Assembly (NCBI GenBank): GCA_021803325.1
Contig: JAJZLP010000330.1
Coordinates: 1 to 33,243, forward strand
DNA length: 33,243 nucleotides
Reading direction: 5' to 3'
Source of the DNA: Actinomycetes bacterium
Lineage (GTDB): Bacteria > Actinomycetota > Acidimicrobiia > Acidimicrobiales > UBA8190
Positions 15,638-23,834 of the stretch are shown here, piece by piece. A program made the position numbers and the translations under genes. Within the stretch, counting starts at the first letter, position 1. Each line of letters begins with the position of its first letter. Under the pieces are notes generated by a model. The model saw nothing but the letters and a program-made list of their open reading frames with translations, searched no databases and had not been told where the DNA came from.

Positions 15638-17341
15638 TCAAACGCCCTGCACGCCGCGGCGCTCCGCCACCCGCTGCTCCGACTGCAGGCGCTCGAGCCC
15701 GTGGTCGTCGTGGTCGACGAACCGCATGGCGGCGGCGATGGTCCGGTGGCCCGCCTGTCGGGCGATCAGGTCGTGCATCTCCTGCGCCACCGTGCGGTAG
15801 GCCGGGTGCCCTTCGCGGCTTGATCGCAGCTCGATGAGGTGCATGGCCTCTCGGGCGTTCATCTGCAGGCTGAAGCGGATCCGGTAGCCGAACGCGACGG
15901 CGTACGCCGCCTGATCAGGCCACGGGCCGACGAGGGCCTGGTACAGCTCGCCCGAGCGGTCCAGTGACTGTTGGTAGGCGCCGCCAAGCCCGGCTTCCTC
16001 CACCAGCGCAGGGACCTCAGCACCGAGATGTGGGCCGAGCGGCTGCCACTCGATGGTGAGCATGCGGTGGCGCTGCAGGTCGCGAAACGCCCCATAGTCG
16101 CAGACGACATCGAAGCGATAGGACGTCCGCTCGAACGCCCGACCCGGCCGGTGACGCCGGTTCACCCGGTCGCCGACGTAGGCCCGCATGAGGGCATTGC
16201 GCTCCGCCTCGCCCAGCCGGGCCACCCGGCGGGTGATCTCCGACTCGGGGAGCGAGCTGTGGGGATAGCAGATCGCTGCCAGGACGGCGGTCTCGCCGTC
16301 GGGGTCCCAGTCCACCAGCTCAACGCCCGGCGATCCAGGCCAGGGCCCGGACGGTGCTGCTGTGCCGGACGCCCGCGGGGAGTCGAAGCCTGGGCGGTCC
16401 TGGAGCGCTCCGGGCACCACGGTGGTTCCAGGCACACCGTCGTCGGGCCACAGCCGGGCCACCACGTCGGCGGTGCGGCGGCCGGTCTCCTCGAGGTACG
16501 ACACCCAGGTCCCCCCCCGGTCGGGGCGGTCGAGGCGGCTCAGGAACGACGGGATGACCTTGCGCAGCTCGACCACCATGAGCTCCGCATAACGCCGCGC
16601 TTCGGGAAGCGGGTGTGCGCGCATGCGCAGCAGCAGCTGCTCGTAGCTCTGGCCCGAGCCGTAGATGCCGACGTTCGACAGCGAGCCAGCCGGCAACAGG
16701 CCTCGCAGCGCGTCGAGCGCCTTGGCCCGAACGGCCCGGCGGTGCGGGATCTCGGCCTCGTCGGGTCGCCGCGGGAACCGCCGGGCCAACCACGCCGTCA
16801 TGGTCGGCAGCAGCTCGGCATAGGTGTCGAACATGCGGTCCATGTCCCCCACGTAGCGGGCACCCAGCGGCGAGGCCAGCACGTCGGGATCTCGGTAGTA
16901 GCGGTAGTGGCCACTTCCGAGCCGGCTGTCATAGCCGATGTACCGGGTGGACTGCTCCAGGTACGCCATCAGACGGCCCCGCTCCAGGACCTTCGTGAGC
17001 AGGTTCGAGGACTGCTCGCACGCCAGGTGCACCCCGCCGAGCTGGGCCACGGAGTCGTCTCCGTACTCGCCGAACATGCGATCGTAGAGCGCTTCCGCCC
17101 GCCTGAGACCCACGGTGGCGTCGATCTCTGCGTCGCCACGAACGTCCAGGTCGTCGACGAACTCGTCCAGGAAGAGCCGGCGCAGGCTCTTCGGCGAACG
17201 GGAGTAACGAGCGAACAACGCCCCCTTCACGACCTCGGGGAGGTTGACCAGTGCGAAGACCGGGCTGTCGAGGCTGGTGACGTACCGCCGGAGGACGTCG
17301 GCCTCCTCCTCGGTGAACTGCTCCTCTGCGTAGGGCACCAT
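15638..17341 (-). CDS. ThyX-family (FAD-dependent thymidylate synthase-like) two-domain protein
   Basis: A 567-aa protein, more than twice the length of standard ThyX (about 220-250 aa), with signs of two ThyX-like halves. The first half has LFARYSRSPKSLRRLFLDEF and GDDSVAQLGGVHLACEQSSN, the second LQRHRMLTIEWQPLG and FSLQMNAREAMHLIELRSS. In classic ThyX the signature RHRxxSxNExSxR binds dUMP and FAD. Here only the RHR part is kept; the Ser and Asn positions differ, so normal dTMP synthesis is doubtful. Related actinobacterial proteins are usually annotated as FAD-dependent thymidylate synthases. TAGTCT lies 9 nt before the ATG, hinting at a very short leader. It is the last gene of the helY side of the locus, 84 bp downstream of helY. 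Confidence 0.8.
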   Translation of the reverse strand: MVPYAEEQFTEEEADVLRRYVTSLDSPVFALVNLPEVVKGALFARYSRSPKSLRRLFLDEFVDDLDVRGDAEIDATVGLRRAEALYDRMFGEYGDDSVAQLGGVHLACEQSSNLLTKVLERGRLMAYLEQSTRYIGYDSRLGSGHYRYYRDPDVLASPLGARYVGDMDRMFDTYAELLPTMTAWLARRFPRRPDEAEIPHRRAVRAKALDALRGLLPAGSLSNVGIYGSGQSYEQLLLRMRAHPLPEARRYAELMVVELRKVIPSFLSRLDRPDRGGTWVSYLEETGRRTADVVARLWPDDGVPGTTVVPGALQDRPGFDSPRASGTAAPSGPWPGSPGVELVDWDPDGETAVLAAICYPHSSLPESEITRRVARLGEAERNALMRAYVGDRVNRRHRPGRAFERTSYRFDVVCDYGAFRDLQRHRMLTIEWQPLGPHLGAEVPALVEEAGLGGAYQQSLDRSGELYQALVGPWPDQAAYAVAFGYRIRFSLQMNAREAMHLIELRSSREGHPAYRTVAQEMHDLIARQAGHRTIAAAMRFVDHDDHGLERLQSEQRVAERRGVQGV

Positions 17342-17350
17342 GCGGAGGTC

Positions 17351-17356
17351 AGACTA
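17351..17356 (-). promoter_or_regulatory. Possible -10 element of the ThyX-like gene
   Basis: TAGTCT on the minus strand, 9 nt before the ATG at 17341, fits TAnnnT. The spacing is slightly long for a leaderless start. No Shine-Dalgarno sequence is present. Confidence 0.35.
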
Positions 17357-17425
17357 CGGCGACCGCGGACCGGGTGCGGGGATGCCCGAAGCGGTCCCGG
17401 GCGCGGGTGACGGTGCCCTGGCGGT

Positions 17426-19648
17426 TCACGTTGTGTGGTCTTCAGAGGACGCTCGGGTGTTCCTCATGGTGACAGGGGGCATGGCGTGCCCATCGGCGGG
17501 CCGATCGGTTGCCCCGCCCCCCGCCTCGGCCGCCTCCGGCGATGCCCCGGTGCCCACGGCCGGCGCCGGGCTGTGCCCGGCCCCGTCGCCGCCGATGCCG
17601 GCGCCCGGCGCCATCGTGGACGCTGCGACCCCGTGGTCGAGGGCGTCGGCGGCTGACGCCGCCGTCGTCGCCGTCTGCGGGTCAAGCGCCACCAGCGCCA
17701 CTTGGCGCAGCAGGTCGACGAGTTGGCGGATGTTGCGGACGAAGTCACCCGGTGCCAGTTCGGCCCGGGTCAGGACCCGGTGCAGGCCCTGGCCTCGCGC
17801 CCATCGGGCTGCGACGTCGGCGAACCGGTCGTCAGGCCGGCGTGTGGGGGGCAGGTCGGCCCCGTCCTCGTCCTGACGGAGCCGGTCAGCCAGATCCATC
17901 AACGCCGAGATCCGCCCGGCCAGCCCTGCCGGCGGGCGGCCGTCGCCCTGGGCTCGGCGGGTGCGGACCTCGAAGGTCAGGCACGAGGCCATGGCGGCCA
18001 GGTCCGGGGCCGACAGGCCATCGAGCATGCCGCTGCACACGGCTTCGCTCACGAGCAGGTCGGACTCGTGGTACACCCGGGTCAGGGCCACCCCCCGTTC
18101 GGTCAGCTGCCAGCGCTTCCGGTCGACGTACCCCCACCGTTCCAGCAGGGCGAGCGTCCGGTCGAGGCGGCGAGACAGGGCCCGATGGTGTCGTTGGTCG
18201 AGGAACTGGGCGAACGACCGGTCGAGGACGTACTCGACCTGGTCGCGGGGGTAGCGGTGGACGAGGTTGGCTGCCAGGTTGTACGTCGGCCGGAACGACG
18301 ACCGCAGGTCAGGTGGCTCGGAGGTGACGAGCCGGGCCACGTCGGCCACGAGGATGTGCGGGGACCAGGGCACCACCGCGTTGCCGACGACATCGAGGCC
18401 GCGGCGGCCCGCGCGCCCTGTGAGCTGGGCGTACTCCCCCGACGTCAGGCCCGATCGACCATGTTCGCGCACCTTGGTGAGTCGCTCGACCACGACCGTC
18501 CGGGCCGGCATGTTGATCCCGAGGGACAGGGTCTCTGTGGCGTACACCACGCCGAGCAAGCCGTCGGCGAAGCACGATTCTACGGTCTCGCGGAATGCGG
18601 GGATCATCCCCGCGTGGTGGGCGGCGAGCCCCATCTCCAGACCGGCGATCCACGGTCCGTACCCCAAGACCGACAGCTCGTCGTCAGGAAGCCCCTCGGT
18701 GCGCTCCTCGGCTCGCCTGCGGATCTCCTGCCGCTGCTCGGGGGTCGTCAGGCGCACGCCATCCATCAGGCACTGGCCGACGGCGTCGTCGCAGGCGGCC
18801 CGGCTGAAGATGAAGACGATGGCCGGGAGCATCGCCCGCTCGGCAAGGGCCTGCACGATCTCCGAACGCCTGGGCACCGCCAGGCGGGAGCGCCGGAGGC
18901 CGCCCGGTTGGCGGGCAAGGCGGTGCACATGGGCATCCAGCCGCGCCGCGTCTCGGTGCAGTCGGGTGCCGGCCAGCACCGGCACCAGGTCGATGTCGCG
19001 GGTGCCGCGTTCGGCGATCGCCACGTGGTTGCGAAGCTCGACCGGCCGGCGCCGCTCCACCACCACCTCCGTCGGTCCTCGGACCGACCGGATCCATGCG
19101 CCGAGCTCGGTGGCGTTGGCGACCGTGGCCGACAGGCACACCAGCACCACCTCGGGCGGCGCCAGGATGATCACCTCCTCCCACACCGAGCCCCGGTAGG
19201 GGTCCTGCAGGTAGTGGACCTCGTCGAGGACGACCAGGCCGAGCCCGCTCAACACCGGCGATCCAGCGAAGAGCATGTTGCGCAGCACCTCGGTCGTCAT
19301 GACGACGACCGAGGCGTCGGGGCGGTGCGACACGTCGCCGGTGAGCAGGCCGACGGCCTCTGGTCCGTAGACACGTCGCAGGTCGGCGAACTTCTGGTTC
19401 GACAGCGCCTTCAGCGGGGTGGTGTAGAAGGCTTTTTGCCCCCGGGCGATCGCACGCGCCACAGCATGCTCCGCCACCACCGTCTTGCCCGATCCGGTGG
19501 GTGCCGACACCAGCACCGACGCGCCGCGGTCGAGGGCAGCTTCCGCCTCGACCTGGAACGGGTCGAGACGGAATCCCCCCTCACCTGGGCTGTCGCCCGC
19601 CGGGGTGCCCGATGCTCGGCCGGTGTCGAACCTCCCGGACCCGGTCAC
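17426..19648 (-). CDS. helY: Ski2/Mtr4-like superfamily 2 RNA helicase HelY
   Basis: A 740-aa helicase. Motif I is SAPTGSGKTVVAEHAVA (about 48-64), followed by TTPLKALSNQKF (Ia), TGDVSHRPDASVVVMTTEVL, motif II DEVH in LVVLDEVHYLQDPYRG, motif III LSATVAN, and motifs V and VI in ATETLSLGINMPARTVV and YAQLTGRAGRRGLD. This is the DExH layout of the Ski2/HelY family, which remodels RNA with ATP. The C-terminal about 250 residues are helical, then a Gly/Ala-rich tail; at 740 aa it is shorter than mycobacterial HelY (about 900). The GTG start overlaps the tatC stop by 4 nt (GTGA), so translation is coupled. The tatC-helY order is the same as in Mycobacterium tuberculosis. Confidence 0.93.
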   Translation of the reverse strand: MTGSGRFDTGRASGTPAGDSPGEGGFRLDPFQVEAEAALDRGASVLVSAPTGSGKTVVAEHAVARAIARGQKAFYTTPLKALSNQKFADLRRVYGPEAVGLLTGDVSHRPDASVVVMTTEVLRNMLFAGSPVLSGLGLVVLDEVHYLQDPYRGSVWEEVIILAPPEVVLVCLSATVANATELGAWIRSVRGPTEVVVERRRPVELRNHVAIAERGTRDIDLVPVLAGTRLHRDAARLDAHVHRLARQPGGLRRSRLAVPRRSEIVQALAERAMLPAIVFIFSRAACDDAVGQCLMDGVRLTTPEQRQEIRRRAEERTEGLPDDELSVLGYGPWIAGLEMGLAAHHAGMIPAFRETVESCFADGLLGVVYATETLSLGINMPARTVVVERLTKVREHGRSGLTSGEYAQLTGRAGRRGLDVVGNAVVPWSPHILVADVARLVTSEPPDLRSSFRPTYNLAANLVHRYPRDQVEYVLDRSFAQFLDQRHHRALSRRLDRTLALLERWGYVDRKRWQLTERGVALTRVYHESDLLVSEAVCSGMLDGLSAPDLAAMASCLTFEVRTRRAQGDGRPPAGLAGRISALMDLADRLRQDEDGADLPPTRRPDDRFADVAARWARGQGLHRVLTRAELAPGDFVRNIRQLVDLLRQVALVALDPQTATTAASAADALDHGVAASTMAPGAGIGGDGAGHSPAPAVGTGASPEAAEAGGGATDRPADGHAMPPVTMRNTRASSEDHTT

Positions 19649-20403
19649 CGGGCCAGCAGGCGACCGATGACGATGGCCAGCTCGTAGAAGACGTACAGCG
19701 GAACGGCCAGAGCCAGCATCGAGAACGGGTCACCGCTCGGCGTGAAGATGGCGGCGCCCGCAACGATGATCACGAACGCCCAGCGACGCCCGTGGGCCAG
19801 TGTCCGGGGCTGCACCAGCCCGACGAGCTCCAGGCCCACCAGGACGAGGGGGAATTCGAACGCCACCCCGAACAGGGCCATGAGGGCCAGCACCAGGCTG
19901 AGGTAGCTGGTCGGGCTGTAGATCTGCCGGAGGCTCGGCCCCCCGATCGAGTCGAGGAACTGCATCGCATGCGGAAAGATCACATACGCCAGGGCGACCC
20001 CGAAGGCGAACAGCAGCACCGAGGCAAGGACGAACGGGATGAGGTAGCGCTTCTCCTTCCGGTTCAAGCCGGGAGTGATGAAGCGCCAGAGCTCCCACAA
20101 GATGATCGGCGAGCCGAGGAAGAGACCCCCGTAGGTGGCGACCTTCATCCGTACCGACAGGCCCTGCAGCGGGGCGGTCACGTAGAAGGTGCAGTGCCGG
20201 GGCCCGGTCACCTGGCAGTACGGGTGCTGGAGGAAGTCGATGATGGGCTGGTAGAGGACGAACGCAGCGATGCCCCCGGCCAGCACGGCGGCGGTGGCGA
20301 TGAGGACCCGTGTCCGAAGCTCGCCGATGTGCTCGGCGAGGGTCATGGCATCGGGAGTGGGCCTGCCGGACCGTCGGAGCCGGGCCAGGAATTGGAGGGC
20401 CAT
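19645..20403 (-). CDS. tatC: Sec-independent protein translocase TatC
   Basis: A 252-aa membrane protein, the core receptor of the twin-arginine translocase, which moves folded proteins across the membrane. It has the N-terminal signature MTLAEHIGELRTRVL and six predicted TM helices: for example AATAVLAGGIAAFVLY-like residues at about 40, then the GGLFLGSPIILWELWRFITPGL block, the LIPFVLASVLLFAFGVALAYVIF helix region and LALMALFGVAFEFPLVLVGL. Conserved Glu residues are in the EHIGELR and FEFPL motifs. The ATG start is 9 nt after the tatB stop and the end overlaps helY by 4 nt, so tatB-tatC-helY form one operon. Confidence 0.97.
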   Translation of the reverse strand: MALQFLARLRRSGRPTPDAMTLAEHIGELRTRVLIATAAVLAGGIAAFVLYQPIIDFLQHPYCQVTGPRHCTFYVTAPLQGLSVRMKVATYGGLFLGSPIILWELWRFITPGLNRKEKRYLIPFVLASVLLFAFGVALAYVIFPHAMQFLDSIGGPSLRQIYSPTSYLSLVLALMALFGVAFEFPLVLVGLELVGLVQPRTLAHGRRWAFVIIVAGAAIFTPSGDPFSMLALAVPLYVFYELAIVIGRLLAR

Positions 20404-20412
20404 GGGCGTCCG

Positions 20413-21057
20413 TCAGTTCATGGTCGGGTCGCCCACCCACCGGTTGGGGTCGCCAGCCGGTGCGGGTGCAGCGAGGGGATCGAGATTGCGTGCTGCGCCC
20501 GCGCTGCTGCCGGACGTACCCGGCGGTGTCAGCGGGTCACCTGCCGGGCCCGGTGCGCCGGCAGGCGAGGCCGCGGCCCCAGGCGCTGAGCCCACGTCCA
20601 GGTGGCTTGTCGCACCGGTGGGCGCGGCGCCAGCAGCAGCCGCGGCGCCAGCGGTCGCCTCACCGATGCCGCCACCGAGCGCGGAGCCAGCTCCCGTGCC
20701 CGGTCCAGCGGCGGCGGCAGCGCCCGCCTCGGCCGTCACCGCTTGAGCGGGTGCATCGTCTCTACCGGGTGCACCGTCGGCCCGTGCGGCGCCCTCGGCG
20801 GCTATGCCGTGCTCGTGATCGTCAGCCAGCCGGTCGAGCAGGCTGAGCGGCGACCGGACCGCTTGACCGATGGTCCGTGCGGCCGGCAGGTCTGGGAACG
20901 CCCCCCGGACCTCTTCCTCCAATCGGTCGCGCCAGTGGCGCACGTGGTTCCATGCCGCACCGGCCTGGCGAGCAGCTCGTGGCAGCTTGTCGGGTCCGAG
21001 GACGACCAGGGCCACGACCAGCACGACGAGCACCTTCGCCGGGTCCAAGGAGAACAC
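20413..21057 (-). CDS. tatB: Tat translocase TatA/TatB-family protein
   Basis: A 214-aa protein. It has a single N-terminal TM helix (AKVLVVLVVALVVLGPDKLP, about 7-26) with the typical Gly-Pro hinge and KLP, an amphipathic helix (RAARQAGAAWNHVRHWRDRL), and a long Ala/Gly/Pro-rich cytoplasmic tail. The long tail, the LGPDKLP hinge and the position before tatC favour TatB over TatA, but the Glu usually seen early in TatB's TM helix is replaced by Lys8, so TatA-like function cannot be excluded. The GTG start at 21057 has no Shine-Dalgarno sequence and sits 6 nt after TAGACT, suggesting a leaderless transcript that starts the tatB-tatC-helY operon. Confidence 0.88.
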   Translation of the reverse strand: MFSLDPAKVLVVLVVALVVLGPDKLPRAARQAGAAWNHVRHWRDRLEEEVRGAFPDLPAARTIGQAVRSPLSLLDRLADDHEHGIAAEGAARADGAPGRDDAPAQAVTAEAGAAAAAGPGTGAGSALGGGIGEATAGAAAAAGAAPTGATSHLDVGSAPGAAASPAGAPGPAGDPLTPPGTSGSSAGAARNLDPLAAPAPAGDPNRWVGDPTMN

Positions 21058-21063
21058 GCGAGG

Positions 21064-21069
21064 AGTCTA
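21064..21069 (-). promoter_or_regulatory. -10 element of tatB (leaderless)
   Basis: TAGACT on the minus strand, matching TAnnnT, with a 6-nt gap to the GTG at 21057. Transcription should begin at or next to the start codon. Confidence 0.6.
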
Positions 21070-21081
21070 CGAGCCCGGTGT

Positions 21082-21102
21082 CATGGCCGGATAACCGCCA
21101 TG
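21082..21102. promoter_or_regulatory. Inverted repeat over the tatB -35 region
   Basis: CATGG and CCATG arms with inner CGG/CCG pairs, one bulged C and the loop ATAA. It sits 12 bp upstream of the tatB -10 element, so it covers the -35 region, and 26 nt after lepB. It could be an operator for the tat operon or a transcript-end hairpin for lepB; no T-tract follows. Confidence 0.45.
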
Positions 21103-21127
21103 CGTCGATGCAGGCGGTCGTCTGGGC

Positions 21128-21898
21128 TCAGAGCGAGCCGAGCCGGGAGAGCGGCCAGTACCGGAACACGACCTGGCCGACGAAGTCCTTGCCGGGGACC
21201 GGGCCGTAGAACCGGCTGTCGGCGGAATCGCCGCGGTTGTCCCCCATCATGAAGTAGTCGCCGGCTGGCACGTGCACAGGGGCGAAATTGGCGGTGGTGA
21301 CCCCCGCGTGCAGCCAGGGCTCGTGCAGCAGCCGGCCGTCGATGTAGATGTTGCCGCCATGGGCCGAGATGGTCTCACCGGGCATGCCGATCACCCGCTT
21401 GACCAGGTCCTGGTAGTCCTTGGGCCACGCTGGCGGCCGCCGGAAGACGACGATGTCGCCCCGGTAGACCCGGTGCAGATGGAAGCTGAGCTTGTCGACG
21501 ACGATGCGGTCCCCCGGCATCAACGTCGGCTCCATCGAGCCGGACGGGATGAAGAACGTCTCGAGCACGTAGGTTCGGACGAGCACGGCAACCACCAGGG
21601 CGACGACCAGGACCACGCCCCACTCGACCAGCCAGCGGGACCGCCGACGCCTGCGCCGCGGCTGCGCTGTCGCCGCGGCACCGGGGGCGGGTTGGTCCCC
21701 ACCGCCGACGCCCGAGCCGGAGGCGCCGGGGCCGGCATCGCCCGGGTTCGCATCGCCGGTGCCAGGACCGCCCGGTCCCACACCCCCCGCACCTGCTCCG
21801 GCGGGGTCCCGGCCGATGGGCGTTCCGGCGGTGCCGGGAGGTGCGGTGACATCCGCCTGCCGGCCTGCCGATCTGGTCCCTTCCTCGTCGTTCACCAT
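21128..21898 (-). CDS. lepB: Type I signal peptidase
   Basis: A 256-aa protease that cleaves Sec and Tat signal peptides. It has an unusual Gly/Pro/Ala-rich cytoplasmic N-terminus of about 80 residues and an Arg cluster. One TM helix follows (WGVVLVVALVVAVLVRTYVL, about 93-112), then the external catalytic domain. The nucleophile is Ser121 in IPSGSMEPTL and the general base Lys167 in DLVKRVIGMPGE. Box E is MMGDNRGDSADSRFYGPV. The ATG at 21898 has AGGAG just upstream; the frame is open to 22132 but that part does not look coding. It lies between pafA and tatB, where mycobacteria carry pafB and pafC. The 253-bp gap to pafA (21899-22151) shows no gene or clear signal. Confidence 0.95.
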   Translation of the reverse strand: MVNDEEGTRSAGRQADVTAPPGTAGTPIGRDPAGAGAGGVGPGGPGTGDANPGDAGPGASGSGVGGGDQPAPGAAATAQPRRRRRRSRWLVEWGVVLVVALVVAVLVRTYVLETFFIPSGSMEPTLMPGDRIVVDKLSFHLHRVYRGDIVVFRRPPAWPKDYQDLVKRVIGMPGETISAHGGNIYIDGRLLHEPWLHAGVTTANFAPVHVPAGDYFMMGDNRGDSADSRFYGPVPGKDFVGQVVFRYWPLSRLGSL

Positions 21899-22151
21899 CG
21901 ATCTCCTCGTCGTCGCTGTGTCGTCCAACCGAGCCTTCCGACCGCCCCGAGCCCGACGATGCGGCCGCCCCACTCGACAACCACCGGCCACGACCAGCAC
22001 CGGCATCGGGTCCGGACCGAACGGCCGATGGCCAGGGAAGCCGACCCGCTGCACATGGCCTACGACCGAGCCCGGCCCCGGTGCCGACGACACGGGGTGG
22101 CCCACCGCTGCGGTCCACGCGCATGGCGCCATCGCCCTCGCTGGCTGTCGA

Positions 22152-23510
22152 TCAGAGCCCGGCGATCAGCTTCTCCACCCGCTCGTCGTGCGACCGGAAC
22201 GGGTCTTTCAGCAGCACCGTGCGCTGGGCCTGGTCGTTGAGCTTCAGATGCACCCAGTCGACCGTGAAATCCCGGCGTCGCTGCTTCGCCCGCCGGATGA
22301 ACTCACCGCGAAGACGGGCCCGGGTCGTCTGCGGGGGGGTGGACGTGGCCTCCGTGATGGTGGCGTCGTCGACCACCCGCTCCATGCGCCCCCGGGCCTG
22401 CAGCCGGTAGAAGAGACCTCGCTCGCGGTTGACGTCGTGGTATTGCAGATCGAGCAACGAGACCTTCGGGTGCCCAAGGGGAATCTCGTGGCGCGCCCGG
22501 TAGGCCTCGATCAGCTGGTACTTGGCGACCCAGTCACACTGGCCGGCAAGCGACATCGGGTCCGTCTCCAGGGCGTGCAGGCAGTGCTCCCACATCTCGA
22601 GCGCCCGCTCCTCCTGGGGCTCCAGCCCTCGGGTGTCGCGGAACCGCAGGGCCCGGGCCAGGTACTCGGATTGGATGTCCAACGCGCTCACCTCACGCCC
22701 GTTGGCGAGCCGGACCTTGCGCCGGCAGGTGAGATCGTGGCTGATCTCGCGAATGGCCCGGATGGGGTTCTCCAGCGTCAGGTCCCTGAGCACGGTGCCG
22801 GGGTCCTCCAGCATGTGCAGCAGCAGGCTGGTGGCGCCGATCTTCAAGAACGTGGCGTACTCGCTCATGTTGGAGTCGCCCACGATGACGTGGAGACGGC
22901 GGAACCGCTCGGCATCCGCGTGGGGCTCGTCACGCGTGTTGATGATGGGCCGGCTGCGGGTGGTGGCCGACGACACCCCCTCCCAGATGTGCTCGGCCCG
23001 CTGGGACAGGCAGAAGGTGGCCCCACGCGCCGTCTGCAGGACCTTGCCTGCGCCGGCGTAGATCTGCCGGCTGACGAGGAACGGGATCAGCACCTCGGTG
23101 TAGTGCGAGAAGTCGTCCCGCCTGCTCGTCAGGTAGTTCTCGTGACAGCCGTAGGAATTTCCGGCCGAGTCGGTGTTGTTCTTGAAGAGGTAGATGGTCC
23201 CCCGGATCCCTTCCTCGCGCAGGCGGGCCTCCGCCCCCTCCACCAGGTGGTCCAGGATCTGCTCGCCCGCCTTGTCGTGGGCGACCAGCTCGTCGATCCG
23301 GTCACACTCGGGCGTGGCGTACTCGGGGTGGCTGCCCACGTCGAGGTAGAGGCGAGCGCCGTTGTCGAGGAACACGTTGGACGAGCGGCCCCAGCTCACG
23401 ACCCGGCGGAACAGGTACCGCGCCACCTCGTCGGGGCTGAGGCGGCGCTGGCCGCGCAGCGTGCACGTCACCCCGTACTCGTTCTCCAGGCCGAAGATGC
23501 GGCGATCCAC
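22152..23510 (-). CDS. pafA: Pup-protein ligase PafA
   Basis: A 452-aa ligase that uses ATP to join the C-terminal Glu of Pup to lysines of target proteins. It belongs to the carboxylate-amine/glutamine-synthetase-like fold. The start reads (M)[19 protein letters not shown], and the catalytic Asp is in [16 protein letters not shown]. Further blocks are [40 protein letters not shown] and [21 protein letters not shown] 23510 was chosen over GTG 23519 because a -10 element (TACGGT) overlaps the latter, and the resulting length equals that of the mycobacterial enzyme. It is the last proteasome gene, separated from prcA by the opposing DUF2007 gene, and has its own promoter. Confidence 0.97.
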   Translation of the reverse strand: MDRRIFGLENEYGVTCTLRGQRRLSPDEVARYLFRRVVSWGRSSNVFLDNGARLYLDVGSHPEYATPECDRIDELVAHDKAGEQILDHLVEGAEARLREEGIRGTIYLFKNNTDSAGNSYGCHENYLTSRRDDFSHYTEVLIPFLVSRQIYAGAGKVLQTARGATFCLSQRAEHIWEGVSSATTRSRPIINTRDEPHADAERFRRLHVIVGDSNMSEYATFLKIGATSLLLHMLEDPGTVLRDLTLENPIRAIREISHDLTCRRKVRLANGREVSALDIQSEYLARALRFRDTRGLEPQEERALEMWEHCLHALETDPMSLAGQCDWVAKYQLIEAYRARHEIPLGHPKVSLLDLQYHDVNRERGLFYRLQARGRMERVVDDATITEATSTPPQTTRARLRGEFIRRAKQRRRDFTVDWVHLKLNDQAQRTVLLKDPFRSHDERVEKLIAGL

Positions 23511-23517
23511 GGAGGTC

Positions 23518-23523
23518 ACCGTA
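23518..23523 (-). promoter_or_regulatory. -10 element of pafA (leaderless)
   Basis: TACGGT on the minus strand, 7 nt before the GTG at 23510. It fits TAnnnT and overlaps the alternative GTG at 23519, so only the 23510 start would be on the mRNA. Confidence 0.6.
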
Positions 23524-23563
23524 GTGCGGACGGGGGCCTCGGCCCCGCCACCACCTGGCGGGC

Positions 23564-23569
23564 TACCCT
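23564..23569 (+). promoter_or_regulatory. -10 element of the DUF2007 gene (leaderless)
   Basis: TACCCT lies 6 nt before the ATG at 23576, with no Shine-Dalgarno sequence. It is divergent from the pafA promoter, with 40 bp between the two -10 elements. Confidence 0.55.
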
Positions 23570-23575
23570 CTTCGC

Positions 23576-23818
23576 ATGTCTGCCTCGCCGCTGGTGCCGC
23601 TCACGACGGTCGGCTCCAGGTTCGAAGCACAGGTCCTGGTCGCTCGCCTGGGTGCGGATGGCATCGTCGCCGCTCTGCAGGGCGGTGACACCGTCTACCC
23701 CCTGCCCGGTCCTGTGGACGTCCTGGTGGAGGCCGAACGGGCACCCGATGCACGCCAGCTCTTGCTGGCCGACGAGGTCGAGGCGGTGTTCGCCGACGGG
23801 CATCACCCCCCGGGCTGA
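23576..23818 (+). CDS. Small DUF2007-like protein
   Basis: An 80-aa protein that resembles DUF2007, a small ferredoxin-like fold related to signal-transducing PII proteins. Visible features are [20 protein letters not shown] (a residue-pairing helix after the first strand), [20 protein letters not shown], the strand [17 protein letters not shown] and the closing helix [10 protein letters not shown]. Its role is unknown; family members often sit beside other genes as presumed regulators. It is the only plus-strand gene inside the proteasome block: divergent from pafA (leaderless promoter) and convergent with prcA, whose stop lies 17 nt away. Confidence 0.75.
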   Translation: MSASPLVPLTTVGSRFEAQVLVARLGADGIVAALQGGDTVYPLPGPVDVLVEAERAPDARQLLLADEVEAVFADGHHPPG

Positions 23819-23834
23819 CAGTGCACGTCCTCGG

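Noticed and set aside
23511-23519. Upstream GTG start of PafA.
   Set aside because: It overlaps the -10 element, and starting at 23510 gives the normal family N-terminus and length.
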